DNA of 64,000 nt, from positions 5,262,501-5,326,500 of the forward strand of contig NC_012870.2 in the NCBI RefSeq assembly GCF_000003195.3, written 5' to 3'. The position numbers and the translations under genes were made by a program. Shown in pieces: positions 34,301 through 48,958 of this stretch; positions within the stretch are counted from its first letter, which is position 1; the number at the start of each line of letters is the position of its first letter. The notes under the pieces were generated by a model. The model saw only the letters and a program-made list of their open reading frames with translations. It had not been told where the DNA came from and ran no database searches. The DNA is from Sorghum bicolor (Eukaryota; Streptophyta; Magnoliopsida; Poales; Poaceae).

Positions 34301-35696
34301 AGGAGGAGGAGGGGTGAACGGAGAAGAGCAGCGGATGGCAAGAGCAGGCGCGGGGCGAATAAGAGAGCAAACGCGGGGGGCTATCTGCCAAAAAAAATGT
34401 CGAGTCCAGTACTCCAGTCTCGTCTACCGCCAGGCGCCAGCCCGCCAGAGGCCAGACCAGCAGATATCCCGGTCCGCGGCTCCGCGCTGCGTGGGAGCGT
34501 TTGCGATTAGCGGGGTTTTGCAAGGGCGCATCTGTAAATGGTGATCCGCCAAGGGCTCTCGCTCTCAAATAGCGGCTGGGGAGGTGGGGCCCGCTCGCCA
34601 GCTTGGCATTGGGCTGTGCCCTGCTGTGCGTGAACTCGCGATGGGCCGATGGGGACACTGCATGAGGAGCTGAGCTACACGTCGGTGTAACAAAGTTTTT
34701 TGTTGTTTTTTTTGGCAAGGCTGTGCACAGTGCACTGGAAAGCAAAGCTCACTTGCTACCAAAACTGACTTACTGGCGATTATGATTTACTGACCTTAAC
34801 CATTTATGACTTATGAGCACGTCTGGAGCTAGGCCGCTAGGGAATCTCCAAGAAAACCATGGGTTCTCGCTGATTTCCTGTGAAATATTTTAGCCAGGGC
34901 AGTTCCTGTAAAATTCATGCGTGGTAAGTACAGAAGAATGGTAGACAGCAGCTTCAGCTTGAGATCTTGGCTACTGTGGGATCTTTTGGAGCCACTGGCC
35001 ACCGGTGAGAGGCATGTGCGGCACATGTGGGCGCAGCACGTGAACCGTTCAGAGACAGACAGATAGCGAGCAAATGCAAATCCTCTCTCGGAAACGGTTC
35101 GCGCCCCAAATCTGCTGGCCGTCGTCACTCGTCAGCTACCCAACGACTCAGGCATGGCTGTTTGCTGGGTCCGCCCACCGCATCCGCATGTGCGAACGCT
35201 CGACCGCCGGATGGTTACTGGTTCAGAGATCCGATCAGGTCCCGCCCGTTTCTAGGCAACCATAAACAGCCTGACCAACAAAACTCCTGTCTCCTGATGA
35301 AGCTTTAATTAGCCTTCAATGAGTGAATGATCTGCTTCTCTCGTGCACACAGGAACAATGCTGATGCAGATTGACACAGGCTTTCACAGAAAGATGAAAA
35401 AAAATCACTCACTACCAGTATCTCGTCAGAAATTACAGTTGGCCAGCTCAAGGAGAGCAAAGCCGTAACGTAAGCTACTTGACCCAAAGGATGCGAAACA
35501 CAAACGGACGGCGACCTATTACAGTGGCTACATTACAGTGGCCGCAGCCGAAACACAGACGCAACCTCAACGGCAACAACAGAAGCGTAATCAATCATGC
35601 AAACCACGAGAAGCACAGAAAAACAAACTCATTCACAGAGACACAAGTGCGGCGGTCCTACCCTTGGGAAAGAGCACCCACGGACGGAGCTCATTG
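34301..35696. other. Intergenic between hydroxylase promoter and tubulin 3' end
   Basis: No gene recognised. 35300-35696 is probably the 3'UTR and flank of the minus-strand tubulin gene. The overlapping plus-strand frame that continues to 36203 is antisense to the tubulin coding exon and is rejected. Confidence 0.4.
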
Positions 35697-38494
<2,798 letters not shown>

Positions 38495-39108
38495 GGCTGA
38501 CGCCTGCCTGCTGGCTCGCCGGGGCTGGGGTCGAGGTCGGACGCGGGCGGGGAAAAGGCGGGCGGGGAGCGGCGCACGGTCTCGACCTCTCTCGGGTGCT
38601 GTGGGCTTGCGGTCTTGTCTATAGGTGAGGACGGATTTGAAATGCTGCTCTATGCTGTTGCCCCCGTGCGACTTCCACCGAGAGCCTTCGAGCTGGAGGA
38701 GGGGGTTGTGGACCTTCTTGTGCTGTGGCGGCCCGTGCCCGGTGGGTGGAGAGTGGAGACTGGAGAGAGACCCGGCCGCCGCGGTAGGGGCCCAGGCGCC
38801 GACGCGTTGAGGCGGTGGAGCTGGTCCATCTCCACCGTGCGTTTGTTGATCGGACGGCTAGAGGGCCCGTTTCCTGGATTTCTTTTGTGTTTTTTTTTTA
38901 AAAAAAGGGAAGTTTGTGTCGATTTGTTGGTTGGGCTCTTTCTGTTGGCGTTGGTATTGGCGTTGGCGACTTTTGGGTCCAGGTTTGGGCGTGGGCCCAC
39001 GTGGCAGGCTGTCGACCTGTCGTAACCGAACGGCGGGCCCAAAAAGACAAGCTTACCCGAGCTGTAGCCTGTTGTAGCCTGTGGTGCTCTCTTCTCGTCT
39101 TGAGCATG
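38495..39108. other. Tubulin promoter / 5'UTR region
   Basis: GC-rich for about 350 bp upstream of the tubulin ATG, as expected for a 5'UTR and core promoter. I see a TATA-like CTATAG on the minus strand near 38614-38620 but do not rely on it. No other gene. Confidence 0.4.
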
Positions 39109-39111
39109 TAA

Positions 39112-39960
39112 GGGCAGTCCCAATGATGTGTTGATGGTAGTTTTTATCGTTATTAATTAACTTGCCAACTAAGCAAATTGGTGATGTGAAAATAGATTTA
39201 TTAGGGAGAGAGAAGAAAAATTAGAGAAACCGTTTCCTATGGAGGAAACGAAGTCGTCTCTCACACCGATGCGTGAGGAAACTACGTGATCTGCGTTGGG
39301 GAGAAACTGGTCGTTTCCATTCAACTCCGTTCGGATCTCCTATTCCAAATTGTGTTGTCGCTCCCGTCGCCAAGGGCCAGCGGCGTGGAACTCTAGCCTG
39401 GCAGCACATGCGCCGCCATGGAGCTCCGGCCGCAGCCCAATCTCCCGATCGTGCCGCACGACGCGATGGAGCTTGCTGGCTCGTTGGTCTGTGCATGCTC
39501 ACGCCATGGACGAGGGCTCGCCGGTCCGCACATGCTCACGCCATGGATGAGGTGCGAGCAGTAGCAACAAACCTCCATTAAGCCACAATGTGAGCGGCTT
39601 GGCGGCATTCTGCTGTGCCTCAGCAAAGTAGTAGAAAAGGCTCTGCCGCCTGCTAGCCCGGCAGCCTTGAATGATGAGCAGGCAAACAATCCTTCCTTCC
39701 AGGTGACGGAGCTGCTAGCTAGTTATCCGATAGAGACGAAGCTCGTTCGCTATTTGGACGCCGGCAGCAGAGGATGATAGAGTAAGAAAGAGTAAACCAA
39801 ATGCACAGAGGATCCAAAGATGTGAGAGAGAAATAAAGTGAATGATTGGGAACATTTTTATCTAGACACTAGTACAAAATAATGCAATGGAAAAGATAGT
39901 TTCTTGGTACAGTATCCTATGCTATAGAAACTGTCGTGGTTTCTTCCATTGGGACTGTCC
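39112..39960. mobile_element. Harbinger-like element (849 bp), TAA target duplication
   Basis: It starts GGGCAGTCCCAATG and ends in the inverse of GGACAGTCCCAATGG. TAA flanks it at 39109-39111 and 39961-39963. Its termini resemble those of the 16191 and 27134 elements (AGTC-CAATGG), but the interior is different and partly GC-rich. No transposase frame. Confidence 0.85.
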
Positions 39961-39963
39961 TAA

Positions 39964-40163
39964 GGGCACTCACAATGCAGACTCTATCATAAAGTCTAAA
40001 GTTATTTATTATCTTGAACAATGTGGACTTAGAGTCTAAATAAGACTTGGAGTCTTATTTTTTTACCACTTTCTTCAATAAATATGCTGCTACATCAGCA
40101 AAATATCATAAATAGTATGTAATTAATTCTCTTGGACTCTGTGATAGAGTCTTGTAAGTGCCC
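39964..40163. mobile_element. Tourist MITE (200 bp), abutting the previous element
   Basis: It starts GGGCACTCACAATGCAGACTC and ends in the inverse of GGGCACTTACAAGACTC. It is flanked by TAA at 39961-39963, shared with the neighbour, and TAA at 40164-40166. Confidence 0.88.
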
Positions 40164-40864
40164 TAATGATTAGATGTGTGATTATGGCGGCTATTTATTT
40201 TAGACAGCGGATAGCGACGCTTGGCCGGTAGGTAATGCAAGCAAGCAAAGCCTGGACCCTGCGTGTCAACAGACGTAGCTGTTGCTTAGTCAGAGGAATG
40301 ACAAGGACCAATTACCAGCATGTTGCTGATCAGCTCATGTTCAGGTAGGGAACACAGAGAGGGTGGCAGTGGCACCAACTATAATGCATGCATGGCTGGG
40401 GACGGACTAGCTGAAAGTACAAGCTAAACACGTACTAAAACTTTATCATGAGACAAGAGAAAAGAACCGCTATTTTTTCGCTTGCCACACGGCAATACGA
40501 TACCTAGGTTCAACGGTGGAGGAAAGCTAAGGACGCAGTACCCGTTTAGATAGCCAAGTGATCCTAACAGCCCCTAGCGATACATCGATCCAATCATGGT
40601 TAACAAAAACAGTGGGGTCTTATTTTATTGACTGCTTCGATGCCAGTACATCATTGCTATCACGCTATATATGGGTACACTAGCTTCGAGTTGAACATTG
40701 CTGCCAGGTAGGATGGTCAACAGCAACGCTAACCACTCTTGTCCTCGCCCCGATTCTTCGTTGATTAGTCAGGGGAAATGCTTGTTATTGTTATCGTACA
40801 TGACTTGGGGCAGCGCCGGTCCTGAATGGTGTAACATAGCGATCGGTCAACAGTCCTGCTCACA

Positions 40865-41004
40865 CTTTGTTTAGATGTAGTCGGATTCACATCAATCCAA
40901 TCCACATGTGTCGACGTGGATTGGAGTAGAACTTGAACTAAATTCCATCTTAATCCACACCAACACACATGGATTGAAGTAAATCCGACAACATCCAAAC
41001 AAGG
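40865..41004. mobile_element. MITE (about 140 bp)
   Basis: The left end CTTTGTTTAGATGTAGTCGGATT is inverted at the right as AATCCGACAACATCCAAACAAGG. The interior is palindromic around CACATGTGTCGACGTGGATT and CACACATGGATTGAAG. Target duplication not clear. Confidence 0.75.
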
Positions 41005-41179
41005 TCTTACGTGGCTAAACTGCTACCATGGATCTCTGGGAGACGCGAGCACGAGAGGTGAGAATAAAAATTGAGATAGCAGAACATCAAAGCTACTAGA
41101 ATTCAAAAAGGGAACAACAAATCTGCTCTTTTATACGAGTTATACGGCAAAGAAACAGACTCATGACAATAATATAGTA

Positions 41180-41414
41180 CGCAATTCATTTCAAATTACA
41201 AGATATTTGATTTTTTTTAACACCAAGTTTAACTATTCGTTTTATTCAAAAAATTGTCTAAGATATCATTTCTTTTATCGTGGCCTGGTTTATTAATAAA
41301 GGTTCTTCAATAATAACTTAAATTTGATTATGCTTGTGTAAATTTTTTAATAAGACAAGTGGTCAAATTTAGAGTCAAAAAAGTCAAACGTCTTATAATT
41401 CAGAATGGAAGGAG
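41180..41414. mobile_element. Diverged Stowaway MITE
   Basis: The left end is degenerate (CGCAATTCATTTCAAATTACAAG) and the right end is CTTATAATTCAGAATGGAAGGAG. TA lies on both sides (41178-41179 and 41415-41416). Confidence 0.7.
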
Positions 41415-41979
41415 TAAAACATATTGCAGACTGACAGAGGATTAGTGGCTTCTCAAACATTCAAATTAAGGCTCCTTGAGTGTTGAATCAAAGCCTTTTA
41501 AATTTGAATCGCATTTAGAATAGACATTTTGCTCAAAAGCTTGAACAGGTCCAGACGTTCAGTTGCAAGCACAACTCATAATTTGGCTGCTCAAATTTGT
41601 TGAAGCAGTCTGGTAAAGTGGCATACTAGCCATGACAGCATTCTTCAAACACGGGGACTACAAGTGTACAACCCAACATGGCAGGACAGAGTACATCGAT
41701 CACCAGATCCAAATCATTGTTAAATATTTAAATAGCAGTATTACTCTGAGCAAAACTGGGGACAAAGTTTTGATGACAAGCCGTGAGCTTATCCGGCAAT
41801 TCCAAAGCCGGAGGTTTATTATTATATTACGCTACAATAGATGGTACACCTGCTGCCCAAATCGACAAGCTTTGCTGACAAGCTGCTGAGCTTTTGCCAG
41901 GAAGGATGATGAGCATCGTCCCTTCCATATCATGCAGCTAACCACTCTTGTTCCAATTCTTCCTTGTTTGGTTATGGAA

Positions 41980-44900
41980 CTAGAATGCCTTCTTCTCGTA
42001 TGAAACCAGCCCATGGATTCCACCTTCAACCTGGGCAGCGCCGGTTCTCACCTGGTAAGGACGACCAATAAATATCAAATCAGTCAGCATGATTCCTGGA
42101 ACAGATGCTCAGCTTTTGGCTAGTAATTATATGTCTTCAGAAAATAAAGATGGATACAGAACTTTCAAAACAAGCTGTTTTGGAAAAAAAAAAAAGAAGA
42201 AGAAGAAGAGGCTTTCTCGATCTAAACAGCAATTAGCAAGAAAGAAACACAGGTGAGGAGCATTCACTATTTCCACAAGCAATAATTCAAACTCCTTGTC
42301 CATATCCAACCTAATCTCCAATTGGTACAGCATTTTGACCTTTCTACGATTCATACTAAAGACTATTAAATAATCTACTGAACCTTGGAGCTGGTTCCAA
42401 AAATAAACCTACTTGCAAGTAGCAATACAGGTTATATTCAATTGTTTAAACAATCTTTCTGTAAATGAGCAAGATGAATTTCTCCAATATTAGACAATTG
42501 ATATTAAAATCTAAAACGTGTTGGAAGATAACTTGTGTGCAGCCTGAAAATACCTCTAATCTGAGAGTCTCTGATCGCAAAAGATCATGAGCTGACTGGA
42601 GAGAATCTGCACCAAGATCTTGGAATCCTTGCTTAACTGCTTGCATTGTGTAAGGAATGAACCTCAGTACAGAACCTTTGTCAGCTACTGCTCCAACAAC
42701 GCCTTGGGCGACTTTGAGCTTGAGAGTATCACCAAGGTACCTTGCATCACTCCCTTTTGTCATGGCTTCAAGAGAGCCCATGCCTCTGTATTTTTTGACT
42801 CGACGCCCGTCCTAAAAAGTAGCATGTCAAGTGTTATAACTCAAGTATTTTCATGAAAGAGCAGATGAAAGTTTCATGTGTCAGACACAGAATGGACAAA
42901 ATAATATAGCAGACAAACAACACGAGTCAAACAATTTAAGAAACAACTTATGTGATAAATAAACTACTACAAGTGACACACAAAATGCAGATGGGTTCAC
43001 ACAGATGTTAATCCTAATTATTTTTGAGGGAGTTCATGGTCCTACCAACCACATGCATCACATTACAAAACTCAGGTAAAATAGACACAGGCAGAGGAAG
43101 AACTTTTTAGCCATTTTTACAATGGTTATTTTTCAATATTCCTGGTTCAGGCCACATTAACAAGCTTCTAATAGTGGAGTGAACGAGTCATAAAGTGTGG
43201 CTTCATCCAAAAACATTTTTGGAGACTGAATGCAGTTATATAATTGCGTAGCTTATATAATATATATGACCCGGAACAATCAACTATAGAGATCTAGGAA
43301 GCTAGGCACTAGTCCAAAAGGTCCAAATACAAAAATGTTGAGCTATAAGGTGTATTTTCACTTGATATGCTCCCTCAAATAAACCTGCATAGATAGTTGG
43401 TTACTTCATAAGCAGTCAGTGCAGTCTATAACTGGCAAAACGACATGAAACAATAATACATACGCAAATACTGACTACATCCCAATAAATCGACTTCTAA
43501 AGTTATCCTAAATCAAACTATTTTAAGTTTGACCGAATTTATGTAGAAGGGTATCTATGACACCAAATAGGTGAACTATGAAAATATATTTTATGATGTA
43601 TCGAATGACACAATTTCGGTGTCATAAATATTGTTGTTCTTTTCGTTAAATTTGGTCAAAAAGAAAGTTTTAATTAGGATAATTCCAGAAGTTGATCTAT
43701 TTTGGTACCAAGGGAGTAATTTCAGACTGAAATATCTGATATTCTGGCCGCATGGTTACTCATGCACAATGCAAAGTAGAAGAAATACATCCAAGTGCCA
43801 TTCAGTCATCATATAGACCACTTTCACTGCACTTTCTTGTTAAATTCTATGCCATGTGATTAGACTGTTAAAGAATTTTTCATGCACAATGCATGTGATA
43901 TTCAGTACGAATCAAGTCTCACGCTCTACATGGCTGTAGGGACTTTGACAGACATCACCTAAGTCCAAAAGACAAAAAGGCATTCGAACATTCTGTTTAC
44001 GATAATCATATTAAACGAAAAGAAAAAGCAGAAGTTTAGCCCATTTCAGAACAGAAAAAACATCAATATACATATGGTATACCTTGTACTCATAAGTACC
44101 AGGAGCTTCGTGACTGCCGGCTAAAAAGCTGCCCATCATAACAGTGGATGCCCCCAGTGACAGAGCTTTCACGATATGTCCAGAGTTTGAAATTCCACCA
44201 TCAGCAATAACTGGTACATTGTGATCCTTGGCATAAGATGAAACCTTATACACCGCTGTTGCCTGTTCCACCAACACAAAAAGAACATCAAACACAAGCA
44301 GCGGTATTGAAACTATTTTATCTCTACAATATACCATGGGCAGAAAAGCCTTGGGAACCATTCGTAACCACTATCCACCACAAGATAAAAAAAATTAAAG
44401 GCTTCTCTATAACAAGATTAGACTACCAAGAATCCATGAGCAAATAAGGAACAACATTTCCATATATGTCAGACTGTACTTAAGGGGGAAATGCACTGTA
44501 GCAGGTCTAGACAAATCTAAGACCATGATATCCTAATGATACAGTACTCAACCTGCAAGAATATGAATGGAAGGTGACAGCACCTAATAAAAATTCCCAA
44601 TGATTTTCAATGTCCTAAACTCCAAACTACTTCATAAAGCTCAAAAGAAAAGTTAAAGGCTCAAAATTAGACCAAGTACCCATCTGTGTCTTCTAAGCAT
44701 ACAGACTACATATCCCCTGCCTAGCTGAGAAAGGCAAAGTCAGTAGATGATCTGATGTCATCAAATCAGAATTGGATGCTTGCACTGAATTTAGCAATGA
44801 TTTCAGGATGTTTAGCAAAAGGACGGACAAAATTTGTTTCCACCTTGGTCATGGCCATCTAAGATAACTTCATATCATAAGACGGCTCAGAGAGCAACAA

Positions 44901-46043
44901 AATGAGCGTGTGTGCTGATCCTATCCTACCTAATGGCAGAGGATTCAGGGTAGCCAACAAATTTGACAGCAAGCTAATTGAAGTAAGCTGATGGTGATGC
45001 ATTATAATACTGAGAAAACAAGAGTTTATGAAGATTTAAGCATATACCTGTCCTCTTCCAACAGCACAAACCTCCTGAGTGGTACAAATTGAGCCAGAAC
45101 CCATTCCAACACGCAAACCATCTGCACCAGCTTGAATCAAATTCTGGGCCTGTGCAATTGTCACCACATTACCCCCAATCAAATCCACCTCCGGGTACAT
45201 CTTCTTGGCAAACTTTATCATATCAAGCTGGTAAATGGAGTTCCCCTGTGAACTATCAATCACGATAGCATTTGCCCCCGCCTTAACTAGCTGCTCCAGC
45301 CTTCCCTTGTCATCCTCACGGGTCCCAATGGAGGCCGCAACTACAAACTTCCCGTCTGCTCCAAGAGACGGCTTGCCTAGCTTCGGATAGCTCCGGATGC
45401 GCTCCACATCCTTGGCGGTGATGAGATCGACAACCTCACCGTCGTCGGATACAAGAGGGGCGTAATCCAGACCCTCATCGGCAAGGAAGGCGGCCGCTTT
45501 CTCGAAGTCGAAGGAGGCGGAGGCTAAGCGCGGTGCCGGTCTCATGTACTCATAGACAGAGACAGGGACCTCGCGGGAGGCAGCATCGGCTGCGACAGCG
45601 ACGCCGACGAGCGTGGAGAGCGAATCTCCGTGCTGAGTAACGAGGGCGTACTCGTTGCCAGCGAAGTCGTTGAGCGTCGGGGCGGAGGACGGGGAGAAGA
45701 AGGGCACGGAGGAGACGAAGGGGAGGCGGCGTGACTTGGCGGCGCGGACGATGGCGGCCTGGGCGTGGGGTTCGGTGTTGCAGTGCACGACGGCGGCGGC
45801 GCCGAGGGAGGCCATGGCCGCGGCCATGGTGGCCTCGGAGACGGTGTCCATCGGGGACGCGACGCAGGGGATGGAGAGCGGCACGCGGCGGGAGAGGCGC
45901 GTGGAGAGGTCGACGGCGTCGGCGGGGAAGCCGATGTACCCCGGCAGGAAGATGACGTCGTCGTAGGTGTAGGAGACGCCCTGCGAGAAGAGCCGCGGCG
46001 CCGCGAAGCCGTCGTCGGCGAGGTCGGCCCGGCTCGCCGCCAT
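41980..46043 (-). CDS. Inosine-5'-monophosphate dehydrogenase (four exons, 501 aa)
   Basis: Minus-strand exons: 45048-46043, 44083-44262, 42554-42811, 41980-42051; all joins in frame and GT-AG. The protein starts [19 protein letters not shown]. The frame opens further upstream to 46196, but that extension covers likely 5'UTR. Key features are [17 protein letters not shown], a CBS region with EYMRPAPRL and [15 protein letters not shown], the DSSQGNS substrate-binding segment, GGNVVT, and the catalytic-loop signature [13 protein letters not shown] with the nucleophilic Cys. The monovalent-cation and flap regions follow ([23 protein letters not shown]). It ends [14 protein letters not shown]. 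It oxidises IMP to XMP with NAD+, the committed step toward GMP. Intron 2 holds a Stowaway MITE. Confidence 0.97.
43471..43716. mobile_element. Stowaway MITE in IMPDH intron 2
   Basis: The left end CTGACTACATCCCAATAAATCGACTTCTAAAG is paired with the right end GAAGTTGATCTATTTTGGTACCAAGGGAG. TA lies on both sides (43469-43470, 43717-43718). Confidence 0.75.
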
Positions 46044-47060
46044 TGGTTGATTAGGTGGGGGTTTAGGGTTTTTGGCTGCGGCGGCGGCGGAGGTGGCGGC
46101 GGGAATGAAGGGAGGCGTGTGAAGACTGAAGAGAGCGTGGCGTGCGCGCTGCTTGTGCTCGTTGCTCTCGATAGGGATTTGTTTGGCGGGTAGCAACGCG
46201 CATGATGACTCGATGACAGGTGGGCCCGCACTGTCCAGGCGGCGACCCGAATCGTGATTCTGGGCCGGGAGCCCGGGACGACGACAGAGGCACAGAGCCC
46301 ACCAATCTGAGAATGCCCCACAGAAAAAAAAAAGATGATAATATGAATATGAATACTGTATGAGTATGAGTGATATAATTTGAGGGAATCATATGCTTCC
46401 ATTGTCTCCGGCCACCATTTCGGTCAGATGTCAAAAGTAGGAACAATCCTGTTTCTCTTTGTATTTGGTCTTAACTTGAACGGTCAGTTTGGGACCTCGA
46501 ATTTGGCCCAACTGTTCACAAAAGCTGAGGACGTTTTTATGCACTTTAATTCGATGTAGAAAACGGAGATTCAGAGTGGAATGTTGCTTGTGGTTATGTA
46601 AGTAAAGGATGTTATAGAACATCTTGGGCACCTATGCTTTCAACCTGGTGCTCACTTCCTTTTTGTGTTCAGCAATGCCACCGTGCTAGAAAAATTTAAA
46701 TGTACTCCATACCTTTGAAATTATTATAGATCACATTATTAGGCGTTTTGATCAAGTTTACAGAATAATACCTTTGAAATTTTAAAATGTACTACATATC
46801 TTTATTATTAATTCAAATATCTTTATTTTGATAAACTTTATGGAATAACACTTTTACTGTTCTAAATTATAAGGCGTTTTGATTTTTTCTGAATACATGT
46901 CTAATTATATATTAAGAAATTTTATTTCATAACTAATGTACTTATTCGATAGAATTAATGCTAATAATTTATTTAAAATTAAATTTGTTTGATTTGCGGG
47001 AAGTAAGGACCGCATTCTTTTTTTTTGGGGGGGGGGGGATAAAGGAGTGTAGAGTATTGT
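46044..47060. other. IMPDH promoter region and AT-rich intergenic
   Basis: The first 250 bp are GC-rich and probably 5'UTR and promoter of IMPDH. 46690-46880 contains Stowaway-like scraps (ATTATAAGGCGTTTTGAT...). A T9-G12 homopolymer lies at about 47018-47038. No gene. Confidence 0.4.
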
Positions 47061-47070
47061 TCCCCTCGAC

Positions 47071-47725
47071 CAATGGCGGAGCCAGGAATTATGCATAAGA
47101 GGGTCCAACAAAAAAGATTAATTTGTCAAAACTGAGCATAACTAGTGACTGTTAACTCAATTTCATCAACTTGATATAGGTGCTCACATTTTCTATATGT
47201 ATCTAGGATCAAAAGTGTTATTCTTTCGGTGGTAGGCAATAAACTCTTAACAATAAGATGTTTTGAGATGATTTTGTAAACCTTAAGATCCGCGTCTCAG
47301 TTTTTTTAAGGTGTTTCATAGTATTATCTAGTTATATTTTATACTTTATACATCATAATTATAAATTATTCTAAGTATCTTGGAGGGTCAAAGTATCTCA
47401 AGTTTAACCAAAACTATAGAAAGAATTGTAAAGATTTATGTCATCAAATAGATATACTGTGAAAATATAATTAATAATAAATATTATTATATAAATTTGG
47501 TCAAATTTACAATGTTTTGACTTTTTAAAATTCTTGAAATTACTTATAATTTAGAATGGAGGGAGTACGATTCTATTATTTCAATTATTTCAAGGATATA
47601 TGGCAAAAATTATTATATTTCTATTTTAACATAAATAAAAATCTTAAATTTATACTAGTAAACAAATTTATTGACACATGTTGGGGGGGCATGGCCCCTG
47701 CGAGCCCCCCTTGGCTCTGCCACTG
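47071..47725. mobile_element. Non-autonomous hAT-like element with 8-bp target duplication
   Basis: The left end CAATGGCGGAGCCAGGAATT is inverted at the right as CCTTGGCTCTGCCACTG (that is, CAGTGGCAGAGCCAAGG). The flanking octamers are CCCTCGAC (47063-47070) and CCCTCAAC (47726-47733), matching at 7 of 8 positions, as expected for hAT. There is no transposase frame. A Stowaway is nested inside. Confidence 0.8.
47344..47565. mobile_element. Stowaway MITE nested in the hAT-like element
   Basis: The right end AATTTAGAATGGAGGGAG is followed by TA at 47566-47567. The left end is diverged (CTTTATACATCATAATTATAAATTATTC) but preceded by TA. The interior carries the family phrases GGAGGGTCAAAGTATCTCAAG and TAAATTTGGTCAAAT. 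Confidence 0.75.
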
Positions 47726-48008
47726 CCCTCAACTTATAAATCATTTTAATGTTATTCTGAGGTAACTTTTTCATTAATTTGTCCAAGTTTTTTAAAAAGT
47801 AGCTCATAGTTCTTTTTTTTAAAAGAAAAACAAATTAACTTTTTTCTCTTACTTTGTCCAAGTTGTAAACAAGTTTACATATACGAGTTAAAAATACACT
47901 TTCAAAATACATTTCATACATAACTTAACTAAACTAATTTGATATTATAATATTACAACAGTTTGACTTATCCAAAATTTAAAAATTACACCTTTTTAAC
48001 GGAGGGAG
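47726..48008. mobile_element. Stowaway-like remnant, probably split by the hAT insertion
   Basis: CTTATAAATCATTTTAATG near the start resembles an internal Stowaway left end and the right end is TAACGGAGGGAG followed by TA. The terminal bases that should precede the left end would lie before 47063, left of the hAT element, so the element looks interrupted. Confidence 0.5.
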
Positions 48009-48168
48009 TACGTAATAGGAAGTTGGTACTTCCCGTGTCTCTCCCGATACTACCCATTCTTGATACGCAAGGATAATGACGAGAATGACCATTTCGTCCA
48101 CGCGTGAAATGCTGACTCCACAAGTTCAAACTCGTATCTGTCACACAGTCGAATTTGCCCTCTTTTTA

Positions 48169-48406
48169 GGCCTTGTTTACTTTCATCCAAAAATTTAAAA
48201 TTTTTCAAGATTTTTCGTTACATCGAATCTTTAGGTACATGCATAAAGTATTAAATATAGATGAAAATAAAAACTAATTGCACAGTTTGGTCGGAATTGA
48301 TAAGATGAATCTTATGAGCCTAGTTAGTCTATGGTTGACAAATAATTATTATAAACAAACGAAAGTGCTACAATATCACGAAATTTATTCGAGACTAAAC
48401 ACGGCC
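48169..48406. mobile_element. MITE, GGCCTTGTTTA family
   Basis: It starts GGCCTTGTTTACTTTC and ends GAGACTAAACACGGCC. Interior phrases GTATTAAATATAGATG, GCACAGTTTGGTCGGAATTG and GAGCCTAGTTAGTC are those of the family. It lies about 550 bp upstream of the ADF start. Confidence 0.88.
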
Positions 48407-48790
48407 CCCTTCCTCTTTCAAATCAAAAGAGCCCAATGTCATCACGGCACCACTGAAGGACCCACCAGCCCAGTCAGAGCCAGCGGGCCAGACGCATCAC
48501 GGCCGCGCATCGCAACGCCGCCCAGCCCCACCTCCCCGCCCACGGCCCAGACTCGCCGTCCACTGGCCCCACAACCCCACGCGGGCCCCTGCGAAAGCGA
48601 CCGTCTCACCGACATACCGACCCCACACAACATTACCCCACATGTCATTCTCTCCCTGGACCCACGAAGCCGTGTACGCCACACACGCCCACAGCCACGC
48701 ACACCCACACGAAGCGGCGCGTCCGCGTATATGAACGCGCATCTCTCCGGAGAATTTCGCCCCACCACCCAAAACCCGAAGCAGCCCGCA

Positions 48791-48798
48791 TATATAAA
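48791..48798 (+). promoter_or_regulatory. TATA box of the ADF gene
   Basis: TATATAAA lies 168 bp upstream of the ADF start codon, which gives an expected transcription start near 48820-48825 and a 5'UTR of about 135 bases. Confidence 0.6.
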
Positions 48799-48958
48799 AA
48801 AGGAAAAAAATAATAAGAAAAAGAAAACCCCCGCAGCCAGCAACCGAAGAGAGGAGGAGGGGGGGTCTCTTCTCCAGTTCTCCTTTGCTTGCGCCTCCCG
48901 TCTGCGTGCGTGCGATCGACGCAGAGGCGGGCGCGGGCGCTCGCACCACCCCGATCCG

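Larger units (their letters stand above)
40167..41979. other. Intergenic with two MITEs; no gene
   Basis: Apart from the elements at 40865-41004 and 41180-41414 I see no gene. The last few hundred bases are probably the 3'UTR and flank of the minus-strand IMPDH gene. Confidence 0.4.

Noticed and set aside
45542..46402. 286-residue minus-strand Ser/Pro-rich frame
   Set aside because: It is a frame shadow of the GC-rich first exon of IMPDH.
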